The notes under the pieces were generated by a model. It did not search any database and was not told the origin of the DNA. It saw nothing but the letters and a program-made list of their open reading frames with translations. From NCBI RefSeq assembly GCF_003324165.1, contig NW_025407856.1, positions 248,001-312,000 of the forward strand: a stretch of DNA of 64,000 nucleotides. Reading direction: 5' to 3'. Source of the stretch: Naegleria lovaniensis (lineage: Eukaryota; Heterolobosea; Eutetramitea; Acrasida; Naegleriidae). The translations under genes were made by a program, and so were the position numbers. This document shows positions 62,367 to 64,000 of this stretch, piece after piece. Numbering within the stretch: position 1 is the stretch's first letter; each line of letters begins with the position of its first letter.

Positions 62367-63182
62367 TTAACGACTTTTTGATTTCTTTTGTGGTTGTGGT
62401 GGAGTATATGGAGCCTTTTTAATGATCCATTTGTAGGAATATCCTCCATCAAGTTGAAGGACATCGGTTGGATGTATTAGAGTATGGATTGGCGTTTTCT
62501 TAAACATGGTCTGATCAGGATTGTCTTTACATTTAGCTGCGTCTGATACCATTAATGCAAACCCTTGAATGTCCTGAATTACTTGAGTGCGGAGACCTGT
62601 TCTCTTTAGCTTCCACGAATAAAGGTCTTTTCTTGAGACGATTTCATTCTCGTCAACTGGGGCGTAATCAAACTCTGTGTCATGTCCATCCCCATGCATT
62701 GTCACAACTTCCCTTCCTTCGTTTGTGGTCGGATTTTCAGTTTGTGCAGTTAATACTCTTAGCAATGGAGTTGAGAACCAGGTTTTCAACGCATAAGCTG
62801 CCCATTTTTTGTTCTCAGTGTAATGTTCTTTAAAGAAGAACTTGTACACTCTATGAAGAGTGCTTTTTGGAAGGCCAGTACCATCAAAAGGCAAACCTTG
62901 CACCATAAAGTAGAGAAGCATTAGTGCCTTATCACAATTTCGATAAGGACCAGGACTATCACCACATTTGGCAAACTGTTGAAGGAATATGAAGACAGGG
63001 ATGTAACCTAACTTATTTAAAAGTTTTTCCCTCACCTTATCCATCTGTGGCACATTCTGAACTCTTGTTCTATGGTATTTTGTGTGTACTACCATCACAT
63101 GAGGTTGCGATAAATTTTTCCACTCAGTGGACAACAGCTTCTTTACCTCTGTGTTCTTTGCAGAGGATAGGTTGTCGAACAT
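62367..63182 (-). CDS. Harbinger/IS5-like DDE nuclease, transposon-derived or domesticated
   Basis: 271 residues. N-terminal helical part with a helix-turn-helix-like stretch (LPKSTLHRVYKFFFKEHY). The catalytic part resembles DDE_Tnp_4 (HARBI1-like): first Asp in HGDGHDTEFDY, then YSWKLKRTGLRTQVIQDIQG, FALMVSDAAKCKDNPDQTMF (second Asp region) and LQLDGGYSYKWIIKK with KAPYTPP, matching the family's D-x-GY...PY element. The ending is a short basic tail (PQKKSKSR). It is short relative to full transposases (300-450). I saw no terminal inverted repeats or target-site duplication around it. It may be a DNA-transposon relic or a host gene of that origin. Single exon. Confidence 0.6.
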   Translation of the reverse strand: MFDNLSSAKNTEVKKLLSTEWKNLSQPHVMVVHTKYHRTRVQNVPQMDKVREKLLNKLGYIPVFIFLQQFAKCGDSPGPYRNCDKALMLLYFMVQGLPFDGTGLPKSTLHRVYKFFFKEHYTENKKWAAYALKTWFSTPLLRVLTAQTENPTTNEGREVVTMHGDGHDTEFDYAPVDENEIVSRKDLYSWKLKRTGLRTQVIQDIQGFALMVSDAAKCKDNPDQTMFKKTPIHTLIHPTDVLQLDGGYSYKWIIKKAPYTPPQPQKKSKSR

Positions 63183-63722
63183 TTATTTGGTTTCATTGTT
63201 TACCGTAGCGACCAGATCTACCGTATCTTTGGTTCATGGAGGGCAATTAGGGATTGGCTTCAACCAATGAAACCGATAGGTGTCGGGGAAATTAACTCGT
63301 CCCAAATAACCTGAACCATCCCAAATTTTGGCTGGCTGAGATTGGTCCATCCCAAATGTATTGAAACATTTCCATGAGAATTTGGAGTTTCAACGGAACC
63401 TGGTCTGGTCGTTGCCACGGAAACAGCTCTCATCAGCTGCGAGTTCATGTTGTGCACGAAAGGTGGCAAGCGTTTGCGTCCTATTCTTCTTTTAGAATCC
63501 ATGCGTGATCATGAAACATGCAGCAGATTGGCTGCGTTGATGGTAATAGTGAACCTTGACTTGGCCACATAATGAACAATGAACATGCCACGATCAAGAT
63601 ACATCTCAAAAAAAAATCACCTACTGGCATTCAGTTCCTCCGTGTTCTTTTTTAACCCGATTGATTGATCAAACAACAATAGAGAATTGAAATCTTCTTT
63701 GTCATCATTATAAGAGATCAAT
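63183..63722. other. Intergenic stretch upstream of the DDE nuclease and the last gene
   Basis: 540 bases. An 80-codon minus-strand frame (63502-63260) begins MDSKRRIGRKR; it has a basic start but no recognisable domain, and I could not join it in phase to the DDE nuclease frame. A short ATG frame just before the nuclease reads MNQRYGRSGRYG. Neither is a supported gene. The right end holds the leader of the next gene. Confidence 0.4.
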
Positions 63723-64000
63723 ATGAGCAGTAACGATCAACGTTTAACCACAACCACTTCTACAGAGGACATTCCTCTTCTTCAGGGATCTATTATGATC
63801 GGAGATGCTAGTAACAACAACAACAATGGTGAGAAGAATAACGTCTCTCCTCAAGCACCTAAATTTGATGAGAAAGATCAAGTTGAGGTTCCTCTCAATC
63901 AATTCCTAACTTTACTCTCAGCATATGACAAGTATTCCAATGTATTGGATGACATTAGCAGCAACAAGGACAAAGAACCTCCAAGAAAAACCATGATTCA
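63723..64000 (+). CDS. Start of an unidentified gene (3' partial)
   Basis: The frame runs open from the ATG at 63723 to the right edge (92 codons). The N-terminus (MSSNDQRLTTTTSTEDI) is Ser/Thr/Asn-rich with a run of Asn. It then becomes charged and helical (VPLNQFLTLLSAYDKYSNVL, DDISSNKDKEPP). No motif is recognised in the visible part. Confidence 0.6.
   Translation, partial: MSSNDQRLTTTTSTEDIPLLQGSIMIGDASNNNNNGEKNNVSPQAPKFDEKDQVEVPLNQFLTLLSAYDKYSNVLDDISSNKDKEPPRKTMI

Noticed and set aside
63260-63502. 80-codon frame as a first exon of the DDE nuclease
   Set aside because: I could not find splice sites that join the two in phase.
1-64000. tRNA, rRNA, CRISPR arrays, LTR or viral elements
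   Set aside because: I looked for B-box-like motifs, regular spaced repeats and reverse transcriptase or capsid signatures by eye and found none.

Overview
The window is nuclear DNA from a heterolobosean amoeba, most likely a Naegleria species. It is AT-rich and gene-dense: about 31 protein genes in 64 kb on both strands, often separated by only 25-200 bases. Introns are few and short (mostly 36-120 bases, GTAAGT/GTATGT-type donors). The gene set is a eukaryotic mix typical of a motile phagotroph: WASH, gelsolin, a RhoBTB-type GTPase and DENND6 beside proteasome, TFIIH and MetAP2 genes. The genus is inferred from overall character; I could not run a search. No tRNA, rRNA, CRISPR array or viral element was recognised.

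Layout. 1-9.8 kb: 3' part of TFIIH p62, a PPR-like organelle protein in two frames, an EF-hand protein of unknown role, an SLC35F6-type transporter (4 exons) and a DENND6-type Rab regulator (4 exons). 10-20.4 kb: a Dicer/RIG-I-type helicase without RNase III (4 exons), WASH subunit 1, proteasome subunit alpha-6, a D-serine dehydratase-like enzyme, malate dehydrogenase and a bacterial-type RsmJ rRNA methyltransferase. 20.7-33.7 kb: a six-repeat gelsolin, an FHA-like fragment, an orphan small protein, a membrane F-box protein, a Kir-type potassium channel, an F-box/LRR protein, an RCC1-like protein and a RhoBTB-type GTPase. 34-42.6 kb: a calmodulin-like protein, two orphan proteins, MetAP2, a YbaK-type deacylase, a beta-propeller-like protein and an F-box-like protein. 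42.6-64 kb: a 2,309-residue surface protein with about 20 Ig/cadherin-like repeats and a von Willebrand A domain, a fucosyltransferase-like enzyme, a double SET-domain methyltransferase, a copper P-type ATPase, a DUF4476 protein, a secreted lipase-like hydrolase, a Harbinger-like DDE nuclease and the start of one more gene.

The genes are not an operon and mostly work independently. Loose themes are actin and endosome traffic (WASH, gelsolin, DENND6, RhoBTB), ubiquitin targeting and turnover (three F-box-type proteins, a proteasome subunit), translation quality and rRNA modification (YbaK, RsmJ, MetAP2) and the cell surface (giant adhesin beside a fucosyltransferase-like gene). Exon models were joined by eye from splice signals; for the multi-exon genes described as in phase, the total coding length is an exact multiple of three. 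The most notable items are the giant adhesin, the RNase III-less Dicer-like helicase, the RsmJ gene, the duplicated SET-substrate-binding protein and the FHA fragment at 24.6 kb.
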